NCBI GenBank assembly: GCA_903772945.1
Contig: CAICTM010000221.1
Location: 25,505 to 89,504, forward strand
Length of the DNA stretch: 64,000 nucleotides
Source of the DNA: Seminavis robusta
Lineage: Eukaryota > Bacillariophyta > Bacillariophyceae > Naviculales > Naviculaceae
Direction: 5' to 3'
Position 1 is the first letter of the stretch. Each line of letters opens with the position of its first letter. The notes under the pieces were generated by a model. That model saw only the letters and a list, made by a program, of their open reading frames with translations. It had not been told where the DNA came from and made no database searches. A program made the translations under genes and the position numbers. Positions 10,009 through 24,400 of this stretch are shown piece after piece.

Positions 10009-12464
10009 ACAATTCACTGAACGATTGACTAGTTGTGACTATTATAGTCCTAGCTAGAGCAGTCTACTAGTAGTATGTGCTTCCACTGTGGCATTATTTA
10101 ATGTGAATCTTGGTAGTACTAACTAGATGATGATATGTTATTACTCATGTTCAGGTCCTGTCCTTTGACCGTGTAGATACCAAACTACACTCTGAGCGTT
10201 CGCTCCAAGTTCTGTTGCAGTGGAGAGATTGTTGAGTGGCCCCTGATGAAAGCTTTTATTGGCTAGCCCTACCGGTAACATACTGTAGACTACTGCGACC
10301 TGCAGTCAACTCACCTCGAATCTATAATGGTTGACAATGATCTGAAGACATCAGGTTGCAAATTACGGTCTTCTTGATACTCCGCATGAAGGTCCACATC
10401 TTCCACCTAACTAAGCTGCAACTCTTTGGGCAAACACGACGAAAACTAGCTACTAATAGCTACACACGTACAACACGAGGTGGAGCTTTATTGAAAGTAC
10501 ATGTAAATAAATCTTTTGTGTGTCCGGGACCCGAAGCAATCTGATTTACCTAACTCTTTGGGACGGCACTCAAAGCGCTCAAGTCCACGAGTGTGGGGTG
10601 TGGTACGGTGGGTCGAAACAAAAGTAACACTACAACTACCAGCCTGGAGCATGTCTACATGCATGAAAGGATCTATCAAATGCAACTGTGGCTGAGCCTC
10701 TTGCATCTACCAGATTGCGAATCCCATCGTTTGCATGTACGGAACCAACCGTGACGTCTGGCTATAGTAGTATGACAGTCTGGCAGTCTGCAAGAGACCG
10801 TGACTAGCTAGCTAACTGGCTTGAGAGGATCATTGGCGGAGATGGTGCAACGAACTGAGGTTTGGTCTCTCTACCATCAGCCAAGCAAAACTTGCAGAGG
10901 CTCCATGATGATATGGGACTCTGACGAGCTCTTTGAAAAGTGTTGGCTGGTTGGAAAGCTGGAAAGGTAGCCAGTTGGTTCATTGGCTGGGGTCTAAGCA
11001 AGAACGGTACCGGTACCAGTAACATGGCAGCCAACCATGGCAACCAGCATGGCTAGAATTTTGGCTGCATGGTACGGTAGTACTACGAGGATCCCAATGA
11101 AGGCCGTCGAGCTGACCGGTTCGGGGAGCGGGATCGTTTATTATTTGGCCCAAACCATTCATCCAGTCTTAGAATCTCAAATGATGATTCGATTCGATTC
11201 GATTCATCAGTCAGCCAATCGTTTGAATGAATCGAATCTGGAAGCAGTCTCCAAATCCAGCATGGGACCGGTGTGTGGCCGCCTTCGCTGAATCAAATCT
11301 ATCGATGGTTGGTCGAGTGGCTATTAATGCGGTAATGACCTCTCCAAATCGTCTCAAACGAGAAAGCATCTCATCCTCGTTTAATTCTTTCCCGACCCGG
11401 GGTTCTCCACCCAAACTGGACCACAATCCCAATGGATTTGCAATGTCGGTTGGATGGTTAACGGAGTTCGAGCTTTCGGAAACACGCTGACGAGACTAAT
11501 GATAACTGTAACTAAAATTAGAAGTATTGTGATCTTTGTTAATGCTTCTGATGACGTCATGCAAAGAAATAACTTGTAACAGAACACAATTAGGGCGAGA
11601 GATCTTTTGATACTGCACAGAGGCAGTTTGGAGGCGGCTGAGCCCAAATCCCCACTACAAGTAATTTCCTTGCCTGCAAGAGCGAATACCTCTTTGGTTT
11701 GCATTCTTGGGTGCTTTGGGAAAGCCCTATGCGCTTTCTCCAAAGACTCGAGGACATGGGTTGCATGAATACGAATGGAAAGTTTACGGCATGACTTAGA
11801 GGACCCATTTGCTACGACAAGCCCAGTGGGTTTGCTTGGTTGGAGTTCTTGATAGCTTGCTAATTGCAAAGGTACCGTTGTAGGCCATGTTTCTACGAGG
11901 GACATTGCAGAAGATACAGAATCCAATAGTAGTATCCATCGAGCTTGAGTTAGCTTCAAAGCAAGGCAAGCACAGAAGCAAACCATTGAGTTTGAGGTTT
12001 GTTGTTGTATCAGTGCTCAGTAGGCTTCGCCAAAGCCAAACGAGGATCAATAATAAATGAGTCACAGACGCATCGATCTCTCATCCAATACTAGTATACC
12101 AGTAGTATATAGTCAAGACAACAACAACACGAAGACAAGATCTTCGAGAGTCTAGTCGAGCACAGCTCAGCACATGAGAGCAGAGCAGAGCAACCGGTCC
12201 ATACAATCACAAACTTAGAAAACGAAAACCTTCAGAAGAAGATACATTGTATTGACCTCAAGATACTTGCTACACAACTACACATCTACATACATACTAC
12301 ACGCCTTTACGTATATACCCCTAGATTCATTTACATTGCTTTGGTTGAAAGATCAAGAGAAACCCAACCACAGTCAAAGCTTTAAAACGAGAAAGAAGAT
12401 ACCCTTGCCAAGAACGAAAGATACCGACCAACTCAAGAAGAAGAACCAAAGATCCATCGTCATT
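10009..12464. other. Intergenic, giant-gene upstream region
   Basis: About 2.5 kb without a recognised gene. The longest frame, minus strand 11381-11986 (201 codons), has no recognisable motif and a composition unlike the neighbouring genes; I do not call it. A (GATTC)n run of about 20 bp lies at 11186-11206. The 200 bases before 12465 are probably the leader of the giant gene: they are stop-free in its frame but have no ATG with a signal sequence. Confidence 0.5.
11186..11206. repeat. (GATTC)n microsatellite
   Basis: About four tandem copies of the pentamer GATTC. The same word recurs in other spacers of the window (for example near 34292-34307 and 41915-41950), so it is a common low-complexity component of this genome. 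Confidence 0.8.
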
Positions 12465-15400
12465 ATGAAGCTACTTTCCACAGTTGCCTGGATGGCCATG
12501 GCGGCACTCCTGCCCACGGTAGCGACAGCCGCACCTACGAAAGCACCTACCAAGGCGCCCTCGCCAGCCCCCTCCACGGCACAACCCAGTGCTTCTCCCA
12601 GCGATGTCCCGTCGCAATCCCCCACCAAGCACGAAGCCGAATCGACCATTCTCGACGAAGCCTTGGACGCCTTTTCGGCAGATTTTCTCGAGATTGCCAC
12701 CGTTGGCAATCTCGATGTTACCATTCCCTTGATTGGAGTCTCGGTCAAGGATGTCGTCGGAGATGGAGGAATCTATGCCGCCCTCAATTTCACCGAGTTT
12801 GTTCCCGAAAAGATTGGATCCAACACGGATGCCACCTTGCCGGCAGAAGATGTGCAACGCCTCCTCAATGAATTTGCCGATGCACAGACGGGTACCACCG
12901 TCCAAGTCTATTCCAGTGATGAGTCCGCGCTTTGTCCCAGTGCCACTCCGCAAACAGAGCCCATTGAAGCCAGTTGGGTCGATGCCAATCATCAGGAAAT
13001 GAAAATTGCCTTTTGTTTGAGTGTCCCCTACTCCCAGACGGTGACCCTGGATACCAACGGATTGTTTGATGCATCTGCATCACATGTATTGGTGGAAACA
13101 TCGGCGAGTATGACCGTCACCGCCACGGTGATCGTCGCGGCGGAACTCACTGTGTTCTTTGATCCCGACGCGCAAGGCAAAGTCACGGAACCGCAGTTTG
13201 CCATTGATCCCATTACGTGTACCATGAGTGCCGTCGATGGAGGGGTCGACTTGAATTTGGTACTGGGTGTCCTCGAGCTTTCATCCACCGCCAATGCCGA
13301 CTTGTCCGTCGGATTCACCTTTTGTTTTGATGATGCGGCCGCCTGTGGAGACAGTCAACTGGGAACGTCCAATGTGTACTTGACCATTACGGGATCGTAC
13401 ACCATTGGTGGAACCGTCACGGCAACGTCCACCGTGCCTGGATTGACATTGGATCCCAGTGCCGACTTTACCATTTCGGGAACGGGAATCATGGACAATT
13501 ACGTCCCCACCATTTCCGTTTCCAACTTGAATGACCTCGATGGATTTGTCAGCTTTTCACCCGCAAATCTGCTTCGCATGTTGCGACAGATTGAAGCCAC
13601 CATCTTTCGTCTGCAAGAACACGAGTACTTTCTCACCACCAGTATCCCATTGACGGATACTACCTTTTCCACTGCCCTTGCCACCGGATCTGTCTTTTTG
13701 GCCAACAAGTACTACGTGGCCATTCCACAAGCCTTGTCGGTGCGCCCCAAGAAATCGCGTACCTTGTTGAGTTCCGAAGCCTTTGATTCCACCTTGAGTG
13801 CCAGTGCCGGCAAGACGTACGAGTTGGTCTACACGCTTGGGCCGGATCTATTGGCTAATCCCAGTGACCTTGCTGCCGTCGATGATTTGGCCGAATCCAC
13901 CGTTTGTCCCTTTACGCTGGCGGCCAATATGAGTACGGTCGAAGATTTCGCACAAGCCGTGGTCGACGAGACTGCGACCTGTACCATTAACGTGTGCCGC
14001 ATGGCCGAAGCCAACGCTTGTACTCGCGATGATGCCTCGTCGGCTCCCACGTTGGATATTCGAGGAAGTTGCATTGATACCTGTCATGTCGTGGTCGATA
14101 CCTACTTGGATGATGATGGCAACGACCGCATGTACATTACTTCGGTGGTGGATGCGGACAATACTACCGATGTCGTCTTTCTCAGTTTGAACGAAGAAGC
14201 GTCGGTGCGTGCCGGTCCCACCAACTTGTATGGGTTCCCTCTCAATCAGGCGGCAACGCCCGAGTTGGTGCCTCGGTTTGACAGTATTGTCGACTTTGTC
14301 GATACCTTGGCGAGTAAGTAGTGAAAGAGTCGCGACTGACTGACTGGCTGACTGGATGGGATGCATGTCTACCCCATGTGTGAATTCCATCTGACACTTG
14401 CTGTGTTTTTGCTTCATTAGATGCTGTGACGACCCAGTTTCCTGGTGTCACCATTGGCTTTGAATATGTTGCACCCGCAGGGGATGACTATGGCCGCTAC
14501 GAACTCAACATTGTCGTGGGCAAGGATAACACCATTGACGCCAATTGGAGCCCACCTGATGGAGATCTTGGAGACTTTGGAAGCGTTGCCATTGAAAGTG
14601 CCAGCCTTGCCTTGACGGCATCAGCGTCGTTTTCGACTGGATTTGCTATCGTCTTGGGTCCTGACTCGACAGAGTCTCTCACAATGTTGGGAACGGCTTG
14701 CAACACTGCCGACACTTCTGGTTTTCTATGCGCTCTAGAAGAGACCCAGTTCAACATTACCTATGTCATTCAAGACGGTGACCCGATCAACCACGTGATT
14801 ACTGTGCCCGCGGCCGCCTCGTCGACCTCCAATGCGTCTTCGACTCTCTTGACTGCCCTCAACGCCATGGACACTGGCAACTTTCCCAATGGGATTGCCA
14901 CCATCACCGAAATTGGCTCGAATCTGATTAATATCGAGTTTGATCCCGACATTAGTGAGATTGAACTCGACGCCCAAAAGTACTGTCAAGATGCGACCAA
15001 CAGCAGCATTGTCGACATGAGCTCCAAGGTCTTCCAGTGCGCAGACGGATATGTGCCCTACAAGATTGCAAACTCGTATGGTTTGGAGGATCAGGTCACC
15101 TCGAAGGTCAGCTTCCAGCTCATGGTTGCCCAGTCCAAGGTAGAAGCCACGGTGTCGCTGTCGGGCTCTGCTGACATTACTGCCAACCTTAATGATGTGA
15201 TCAGTGTGGCGGCAACGGTTGCTGTTTCAGAGGTTGGCGGAAACGTCTCCTTAACGTGTGGGCTTGACCAGTACACAGCTTACTCTGACTGGGTGCAAGA
15301 TATTGTGTCTCTGAACAACTTTGATGCCTCGGCTACCGTTGACGGCTCCTTTACAGCCACGGTGGATGCCTTGGCACCGTTCTCGGTGTCGGCGTCAGCG

Positions 15401-18400
15401 AATGGATACTTTACTACACCCTTTGACGTTGACTTTGTGAACCCTACCAAACCGGACATCACTTTCGATGTCGACCTTCCCAACGTTGGCGACGTCCGCT
15501 TCATCACATACAAAGATGTTGTTTCTTGTATGTCGCTAACTCAGACGTTCTTGGTTGGTGACGGCTCTGTTGAGTCTTGCTCTGACGGACTTTTGAATTT
15601 TGACCTCCTTGGGAAGAATCCATTCTTCGAAAAGATACCAAGTAAGTTCCGGCCTGTGTTGATTTCTGGATATGTCCTCTCGTTGCAAAAGCTAACATAA
15701 CAATTCCTTGCACTGCTGTCGCTGCTGCTTTGTTTTGTTGTCCAGTTTTGGGAAAGCGTCCGTGCGCTTCGCTTGATTTGCTTTCCGCGTACACTGACCT
15801 GATTGATTACTTGGTTGGCGAAGTCGATGAGGGCATTAATACGACATTTACTGCTCTTGAAGAGAAGCTGGAGTCTGCCTTAGCAGATGTGGTCGCGAGC
15901 ACCGGAGGAACTGCGGGCGTTACGTTTGCAACTTCCGTAGCGACTGATGATGATGGTACTACTACCCGTGCCACGCTGACGGTGGACCTTGTCCTCGAAT
16001 GGTCTCTTTCCTTCCTCGAAGAATTGGGTCTCAGCTTGAACGACATCCTTGATGGCGTCGACGTTGCCGGTGACGAAGTCTCCACTGCCATTAATGCTCT
16101 TCTTGGAGACGTTATCCCTGCAAATGGCTTTGGTGAGATTACTTTCGACGGAACCATCAAGTTCCAGTCCGGGATTGGGCTTGAACGAACAGTTGAATTG
16201 AGTCCACCCGACGGCACAGCAGCTTTCGAAGGAACTACTTGTTTCATGCTGGGAACCTCGGGCCTGCAAATGGGATTCAATGGTGGCACTGACGGTAGCG
16301 TTCTTGGCTTTGACGGAATGCTTGGCCCCTTTGCTGGAACGTTCGGTATTGATTTGAACTTTATTGACGGAGGAGGCCCCCTGGATGGGCTGTCACTGGA
16401 TGTCAGTCTTGATCCAAGCTTCAACTACTACCTTGATGCGAGCTTCCCAGATAGGATTGCCACACCATCGTCCTTTGAGGTGGTTGATGGTGTTACGGGG
16501 CTGCTTACAAAGCTTTCAGGTGTCTGGGCGGGAGGGGTGCAGGGAGAATTCAAGGCTGAGATTCCCAGTGTCGATGTGAATTTGAATCTTGGTATGAGCT
16601 TCCCGGACATCCAGACCTTGTTTTCGACACCAAAGATTGCCATCTTTGACATCTTGAGCGATTCGACCAGCATGGGAAGCTTTTCCGAAACCGTTGGTGG
16701 TACGCTAGAGTTTTCATTGGAATCTTTCACGTCTTTGGGCCACCTTGCGGATCTCGTTATCCCTGGCATCGGTGATCTCATGTTGGGTGATGGGGCATTT
16801 TCAAACTTTGTTGATGCCGTGCAGCAATTCTTTGATCGCATTGATAGTTTCACATTTGGTGCTAGTGGTTTCATCACAAGTATTGATATCCCATTCCTCA
16901 AGAAGAAGATTGCCACTTCGTTGGGTGCTGGCAGTGGAGGCACCAGTGGATCCAGTGTGTTCAAGCAAGCTGGTGCCAAAATTGCAGGAGCCTTTGACGA
17001 TGCACTTGACACACTAGTGGGTGAACTCGGTGGAACAATTGCCGAAGAAGTGGCTAGCTTGCTGAACGATGTACTGGCCGATTATCTAGTTCCGGACCAA
17101 GAAGTGGAGCCTATCTGTGGTTGTGGCGAAGACGATGATGGCAACTTCTTGTCTGGAGATGATTGCCCATGCGCAGACAATGATGGCTCCATTGAATCCA
17201 TTGAGTGGAAGATCCCACTCGGAGGAGCAGCTTTGACCTTTGAAATCCCTCTTGATTTTGAGCTCGATACAAAGCTTGCCCTTGACCTGAATTTCACTCA
17301 AGCCGATGACGAACCAATCGTGCTAACTATTGGGTGGTCTTTCACATTGGGTATTGGATATGATATTGAAACAGGACTCTTCCTCGACACATTCCCAGGA
17401 GACACGGAGATCAGCATTGAAGCTCTCCTTTCTGTGACATCGCCTTCCATTACCGCATCGCTGTTTAATTTCTTGGATGCGAATTTAACAGACACGAAAT
17501 GTGATATTGCTGCAGGCTTCTTCATTGACTTTGATAAGGTTGCTGGATTGCGCCTATCGTCCGAAGAGAATGCAACTGACCGAAACTATGGTCGTATGTC
17601 ACTATCGGACTTCAAGGGTATCTCAACTGACTTCTTCCAGCCACTGGTCAGAGCAGCTGCAACTTTTGGTACCCACATGGAGCTTTCTGTTAGTGACGAA
17701 TTGATTGGTGATGCTGCAAATTATGTGCCCAAACTCTCCGGAGATATCGTTGGCGTTCTCTACAAGGAAATCACCACCGACGACCCAACACCTGCACCTT
17801 CTCCTGCGCCCACGTCTGCACCAGGTGCCAACACAAGGCGGCTTGAAAGGGTCGAAAGAGACCTTGCTGGCTTGGGACGACTCTCGCCGACCGAACACAA
17901 CGCACGAAGGCTGATGGAGACAATGAGGTCTCTGACATTCACTGATACTCTAGCCACAGGGTACGACTTCAGTGCAGAATACTGCGCCATCCCCGAGGAC
18001 GATCCCTCCACAGGATGCCTTCTGGTTCAGAATTTGGAAATGGACACTCAAAAGCTTGTGGATGTCTTCACCCCTGCTATTGAAATTTTTGTGACATCTG
18101 ACGGTGACGGCGCTCTTGATGAGCTCGCCGCTCCACTACTCCCTCTCAATGATCCCATCCCAGGAGTCTCTGATCTCACCGGGAAAGAAATGACGATCCT
18201 CGATGCTGGTGAAGCTTATCCAAAGGCTGCCAGGGGTGTTGCCGCAGTTCGCACATTCCTAGAAACCTATGAGAAAATCAAAACCTTTGTGGAGGACTTC
18301 ACAGAAGATGGAGTGATCACAATCGCAGATGAATGCGACGTTCTTGCTGGCTTTGAGTGTACTGGTGGTCTGTTCGGTGAAGATGAGGGTGACGAAGCGG

Positions 18401-21400
18401 AAGGGAGAAAACTTGAGGTCACGGAAGGTGCCCATGAAATCTTTGCCTTGACCAACAAGGAAGGACTTCCGATTTCCCCTGCAGACTTTGAATTCAGGCG
18501 TCGACTGGGCACATGTGATACTGATGGGTCCACTTGTACAGATGGAACTTTTGACGGTGACTGTTCCACCTGTTGTTCGGGTTCTTGTTCAACAACTAGT
18601 GAGAAAGTAAAGAAGGCCAAATGCCTGAAGGAGAAGGTCAAGTGCGTGGCCAACGGCATTGATGGTCTTTCATTCCCATTCCTGTCCGATCCAACTGTTA
18701 TGATTGGACTCATCACTGGTGATGACTTTGTAAGTGTTGGTCTTGGCTTGGTCTTTGTTTGTCAAACAAATTCTCAAATGGCTAATTTCTGTTTGTGTTG
18801 ATTCCTTGGATTGTTGCAGGGTCTCGTTGAGTACGCACCAGAAGCTCTTGAGTTTGCTCTTGCAGCTGAGTTTTGCTACACTTTGTACACACCACCGTTT
18901 GTTGAGCTCTGCATCCTGCTAGAGTTTTCATCTACGTTGAGATATGGTGTCTCTTTGGACACCAAGGGAATCAGAGAAGCTGTCACACAAAAGGAGCCTA
19001 TCAAGGCTCTCAACAGTTTTGCCATCATGGATCTATTTGATGATGTGGATGAGCCTATTCTGATCCTTGCTGGATCTGTTGGTCTCAATATCAATGCCAA
19101 TGCTGTGTTTCTCGAAGTTGGACTAACAGCCACAGTTGGATTTGTTGCTACTGCTGACATCTTTGATCCATTCCCCGAAACCAGTGGTGGACTTGTGCGT
19201 CCTTACGAGCTAATCACCTACCAGGGTCTAAATCCCATGAATTGGTTCGAGTTCACGCTCTCCATCTACTTTGAACTGGAAATGTACATCAGAGTTCAAA
19301 TCTGGCTGATCTTTGACAAGATTGTAAGTTTGGGGTTGTGCACTCCAACCTGGTGTGTGTACGTCCACGGCTCTTACGTTCCTCCTTTGTCTTGAACACC
19401 AGACTATCTATGAGTTGTCATACTCCATTCGTGAAGAGCTTATTGAGCCAATTGAGATCTCTCCACCTGGTGTGACGCCAGTTGTCCAAGTGGAGGGTGG
19501 TGAACTTGTTTTGACCGCTACCAGTGAGGCTGAGTCCTCTGGCCTGGTGTGTGTTTCTCAAGATGGAGTCCTCGGAGAGGAAACCATAGAATGTGCCATT
19601 GGGCAGAAGTTTGCAACTGGCGAGGGCGTTTCACAACTTTCCCTAACTACTAGTGGTGCAAGCGGCCGTGTTCTCGACATGCTTCATTACGATGGATCAT
19701 ATGCGGGCCGCATGGTGCTAACCAGCAGTACAGATGCCACCTTCACCAGCATTCAGTCTCCCATTGACCTTGGAGATGTTGGCACCTTGTCACTCAACTA
19801 CTATACCTCAGGAACAACAATTCTGAGCAATGGAGCCATTGTAATTGAGGCGATGGCGATCCAGGCAGGACTTGCCAACGTGAAGTTTAATAATATTCAG
19901 GCAGGCTACCTGACCCTTCCATTTCCTGAGGTTCAGGATCTAACAACCACACTGAGCGACTGTAACCATCCCTACACCCTTGATGGGCACACCAACCTAG
20001 TCATCGATGCTGCGAACATTCAATCTGGTTGTTCTGTGGTTGCAACTGGTGGTCAGAATGAAGCCAGGTAAGGGCAGTCGCTGTATCTGGCCATGTGTTG
20101 TTCTCAGCAAATCTCACCTTCTTGTTGTTACCAGTGTGCTTATTGATTTCGGAACTTCTACTAGTTGCCCTGATGGCAAGAATTCCTTGACTGTGTCAAC
20201 GAGCGGTGATTCCACCACCATTGATTTGTATCGAGCATCGGATGGGCTGACCAAATCATTTTCGTTTGGTCCTGCATTCCAAATCTTTGAGTTCCTAATG
20301 TCTGAATGTGATGACACAGTCACTTTGGACAGCACCCTGTCTACAACGCTCTCTGTGAAGATCAATGGAAGATCTGGTGATGACACTGTGACTGTTGGAG
20401 ATGCCAACAATGGTGTAAACCTCATCTATGGTGACCTCGATGTAATCGGAGGACCCAGTGTTTCGGGTGATACTCTGATTATCATTGATACTCCAGCATC
20501 ATCAGGCAAGGTGGAAACCATTTCGTCCAAGTTCCTAGATGGTTTCCTTCTTGGAGAGAACCAGACATTCGAATACAACACCTTCGAAGTCCTTGATGTG
20601 TCCTTGTCCGACACAGCCAATGACCTGACCGTCACATCTACGCCCCTGGGATCATCCACCTACATCTATGGTGGCTCCTACGCTGATCTCTTCACCATCA
20701 ATGCCACAAAGGGAGACATCCAGATTGAGGGACGAGACGGAGATGATGTGTTTTCTGTCTACGAGCTCTACACTGGTACAACTGCTGTATTCAAGGGTGA
20801 GGGCGGAGATGACACTCTTCAAATTGATGGACGGGTGAACGGTGGAGCCACACAGGGCTCCACCATTGATGGAGCTACGATTGAGTGGAGTGGAGGTTTG
20901 AACGATGACACTCTGGATACGTACTTTGTCTCTTATGGAGAGAGTGTCATTAACATTGTTGATGACCATGATGGGACGAACAAGATTCAGCTGGACTGTG
21001 CTGACTTTGCTTGCTACGTGCTTAGTCGAGAGAACTTCCTTGCCAATATCCACACCCCTGATGCCAACACAAGTACAATCGAGAGGATCAACCTCGAATC
21101 AACTGCTACCATTCAAAGCTTGCTGATCCGCCTGAATGAGGGTCTGAATGAAATGTTCTTTGATGACACTATGGCGAAAACTGATGGTAAGTTCTCAGCC
21201 AAGGAAAAACTTTTTGTATGGATTCTGGTCTCTCAAATGCGATTTTTCTTCACTACACACAGTCTACGGTGGGTCAGAGAGAGATGGTGAGTTTCCCCTT
21301 GCAGGCTTCAAGTGTGTGAATTAGTCCTCCATGTAAACAGTGTACTCATGAATTCTCGAATCTCTGTCTCCCAAAGAGTTCCACATTGGACAAAAGTACA

Positions 21401-24400
21401 ATTCTGAAAGAGATGAAATGGCCGGTGTTGACGACCCCATTGACACAACTCTGACGACCCAAGGATATCTCTCGGATGGTAACCACCACACCATCGTGAT
21501 CAATGGACAGGGTGGAGGGGATTACTTTGATGTCATCCGAAACACTCAGCTACTGGATCTCAACGGAGACTCTGGGGATGATACATTTGTCATTCGCTCC
21601 TTCTTGGCGCTGAGGATTGTGGATGGTGAGACTCTGGAGAGCGACGCAGGAGACGTCACAGCTGCTGGAGGTGATGACAGTGACTACTTTGAGATCGGAG
21701 ATACAGTGACTTCGTATGTTGTCAATGCTGGAGTTGATGTTGATGGTGGCACAGGTATGATGCCTTCATTATTCAATCTGTGGAGTTTGTGGTCTATCCA
21801 TTTCTAACCTTTGCTCCACCAGGCAACGATCGAGCTGTTATTGTTGGTACTGAGGCTGATGACAACTACGTGGTCACTGACGGGAATATTTATGGCGGTG
21901 GTCTGTCAGTCCGATTCTCGAACATTGAGATGTTAGGTAGGTTCATCATGGTGGAATAGTGGGCATTGCTACGAATGTGACTCTAATGGTTATCTGTGGC
22001 AATCCAGATGTCACTGGAGAGGCAGGAAATGATGTCTTCTCAATTCTCTCAACGAATCCGAATGTGTAAGTTCGGCTGGGCTGTGTTGTCATTTGGAGGA
22101 CATTCGTAGACAATGATTTCACCTCATAGACCTGGCTCTTCAATCACACAAATCATGCAGCATCACATCTGTCTATGGAGCACTGGGAAGGTAAGAGCAT
22201 GATGTATCCGTTATGGTGCCTGGCACACTGGAATCATTTCTCATTCGTTTTTGCCTAATTGGTGCTCCACAGTGACACTTTTTATATTGCTCCCCGCAGT
22301 GTGGATCCTGTGATCTCCAAGAACACCAAGGGACACACTGGAGTGCTTGAACACGAGATTGCCAGTGCTGATGAGGAATACAATGGACTTCTTGTTGAGG
22401 GAATCGCTGTCAACGTGCTCGATAACGACGAGCTCGGCTACATCCAGGTGGTTGAGACATCGGCCTCATACGTGCTGACTGAAGACGATGATATGGAGTT
22501 TGACTTCTATGTTTTCCCGACTGTGGAGCCAACTGGATTGGTGCAAGTTGATGTAGGCTCCCAGATGTCGATTAATGACCACCCTTATGTGATTCTCATG
22601 TAAGTTCCCAAGGGGAGATTGATGAACCCTATTCTGGCTTGGCTATTTCTTTCTACAACTCTCACACTTTGCTCTTACAAACCACAGGTATGATATTCGA
22701 GGTGCTAATGCCGTAGATGGGGAGGTAGAGACAACAAATGGAGGAACGTTGTCTCTCACCTGGACAGCAGGTGACATGGAACCATACCATGTTACTGTGA
22801 GGCACAATCCTGATGCAGAACCATTGAGTATCACTGATTACAGTGGCCTTATTTCACTCGATCTGTCTACCCTAACTGAAGACACCCTGTACAACACATC
22901 AGAGCAGGCTATCCAGCCCATCTACAACATGCTCATTCCCAGAAAGGATGGTTCATCAGGGGCAAAGTCTGTCACTATCATTGAGCCCACCGGTGAAACT
23001 GTTGTTGCCGAGGGTGATACCCATGGATTTGATGCGACATATGACATCTACTTGAGACCATGCACAGATGACATGAAGGCAACTACCACTGTGAACATCA
23101 CGGAAACCGTTTCTGGGCAAGTGACATTCTCACCATCCTCCATCACTGGTGACGAATGGGGTGATGAGTGCAAGGTGACAGTGACAGTGAAGGCTATCAA
23201 TGATGCTGTGTCTGAAGGTCTGCATTTTGTGACCCTCGGACACACAGTTGAGGATCTGAGTGGGAACGACATCCTTCTTAGTGATGACAGCATCCTTGCT
23301 GCATCCAATGTGCTAGTGAAGATTCATGACGACGACATTGCTGGAGTTATCATTGAAGAATCCAACGGGGCCACTGCTACGGCAGAGATTGATGATGCAG
23401 ACCAGAGCAGGATTTACCAGTATTCAACACAGCCATCCTTCAGCACTTACTTTGAAGACTCCTACCAGATTCGATTGTCAAAGGAACCAAGTGACACTGT
23501 CACCGTCACAGTAGAGTCCATCGCAACAGCCAGTGATGATGCCGACCAGCTTGGAGGTTTAGTTAGCAATGAAGAGATTGCTATCCGCACAACAGAGAGG
23601 ATTCAAGCCAATGTCCGCCTTACCGAAGGTGGCACTCCGGACAACAGCACAACTCTGACTTTCACTCCCACCAACTGGTATGAGTGGCAAACTGTTTATG
23701 TTTCGGCTGTCAACGATGCAATCAAGGAGGGTGTCGATCTGTTGAATTTCCCGTCACAACCATCCTTTCTGTCCCTCATTCAGGGACCTCTTACGGTAGC
23801 AGGATCGGATTCCCCTGATGTACCGGCAGTTTCCGACCCCTTGATGATGCCTGGGGAGACTGACACGGATGAGTTCGTCGTGCCAGATGGGTATGAAGTT
23901 GATGATTCCATGTTCTATGCTGTGGAAGAAAAACAAGTGAATACTCTCATCATCAACAACCTTGACGTGAGAGGAGAACTGGCTTCTGTTGGAACACTTC
24001 TGGCTGACCAGTTCTATGGTATGAATATGGGACAAAACTTGGTCGTTTCCGGTGCAGCACAGCGAGATGGAATTGTTTATGGAGACATGAGTGTCATTGA
24101 GATCAACTTGGGTGATGGCGTCGATGAAATCACAGTGGTCAATACCACGGAAGCTCTGCATGTGATAAACGCCAATGGCGGCGACGATTCCATCCGTGTC
24201 AAGGCTGTATCAGGTCCCTTTGTCATTCATGGTGGCTCTGGCAATGACACTGTGAAGGTGTCGTCGGATTCCTCCACAGTTGATGAGATCTTGGCGCTTC
24301 TGGCTTTTGATGGTGGTACTGATGATTCCGATGCGGATTCCTTGGTTATTGACAACACTGGGGACAGCGTGGGTGCTGATCCAGTCCTCAATGTCACCAG

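Noticed and set aside
11381-11986. Minus-strand 201-codon ORF as a gene
   Set aside because: No motif, domain or plausible leader; its composition differs from the recognised genes, and the frame overlaps other chance frames.
12252-12464. Extending the giant gene upstream to 12252
   Set aside because: The frame is open but lacks an ATG, and the ATG at 12465 starts a good signal peptide.
22130-22190. Alternative acceptor at 22129 for the short exon ending at 22190
   Set aside because: It shifts the frame so that the next exon starts with a stop; the acceptor at 22160 keeps the frame open.
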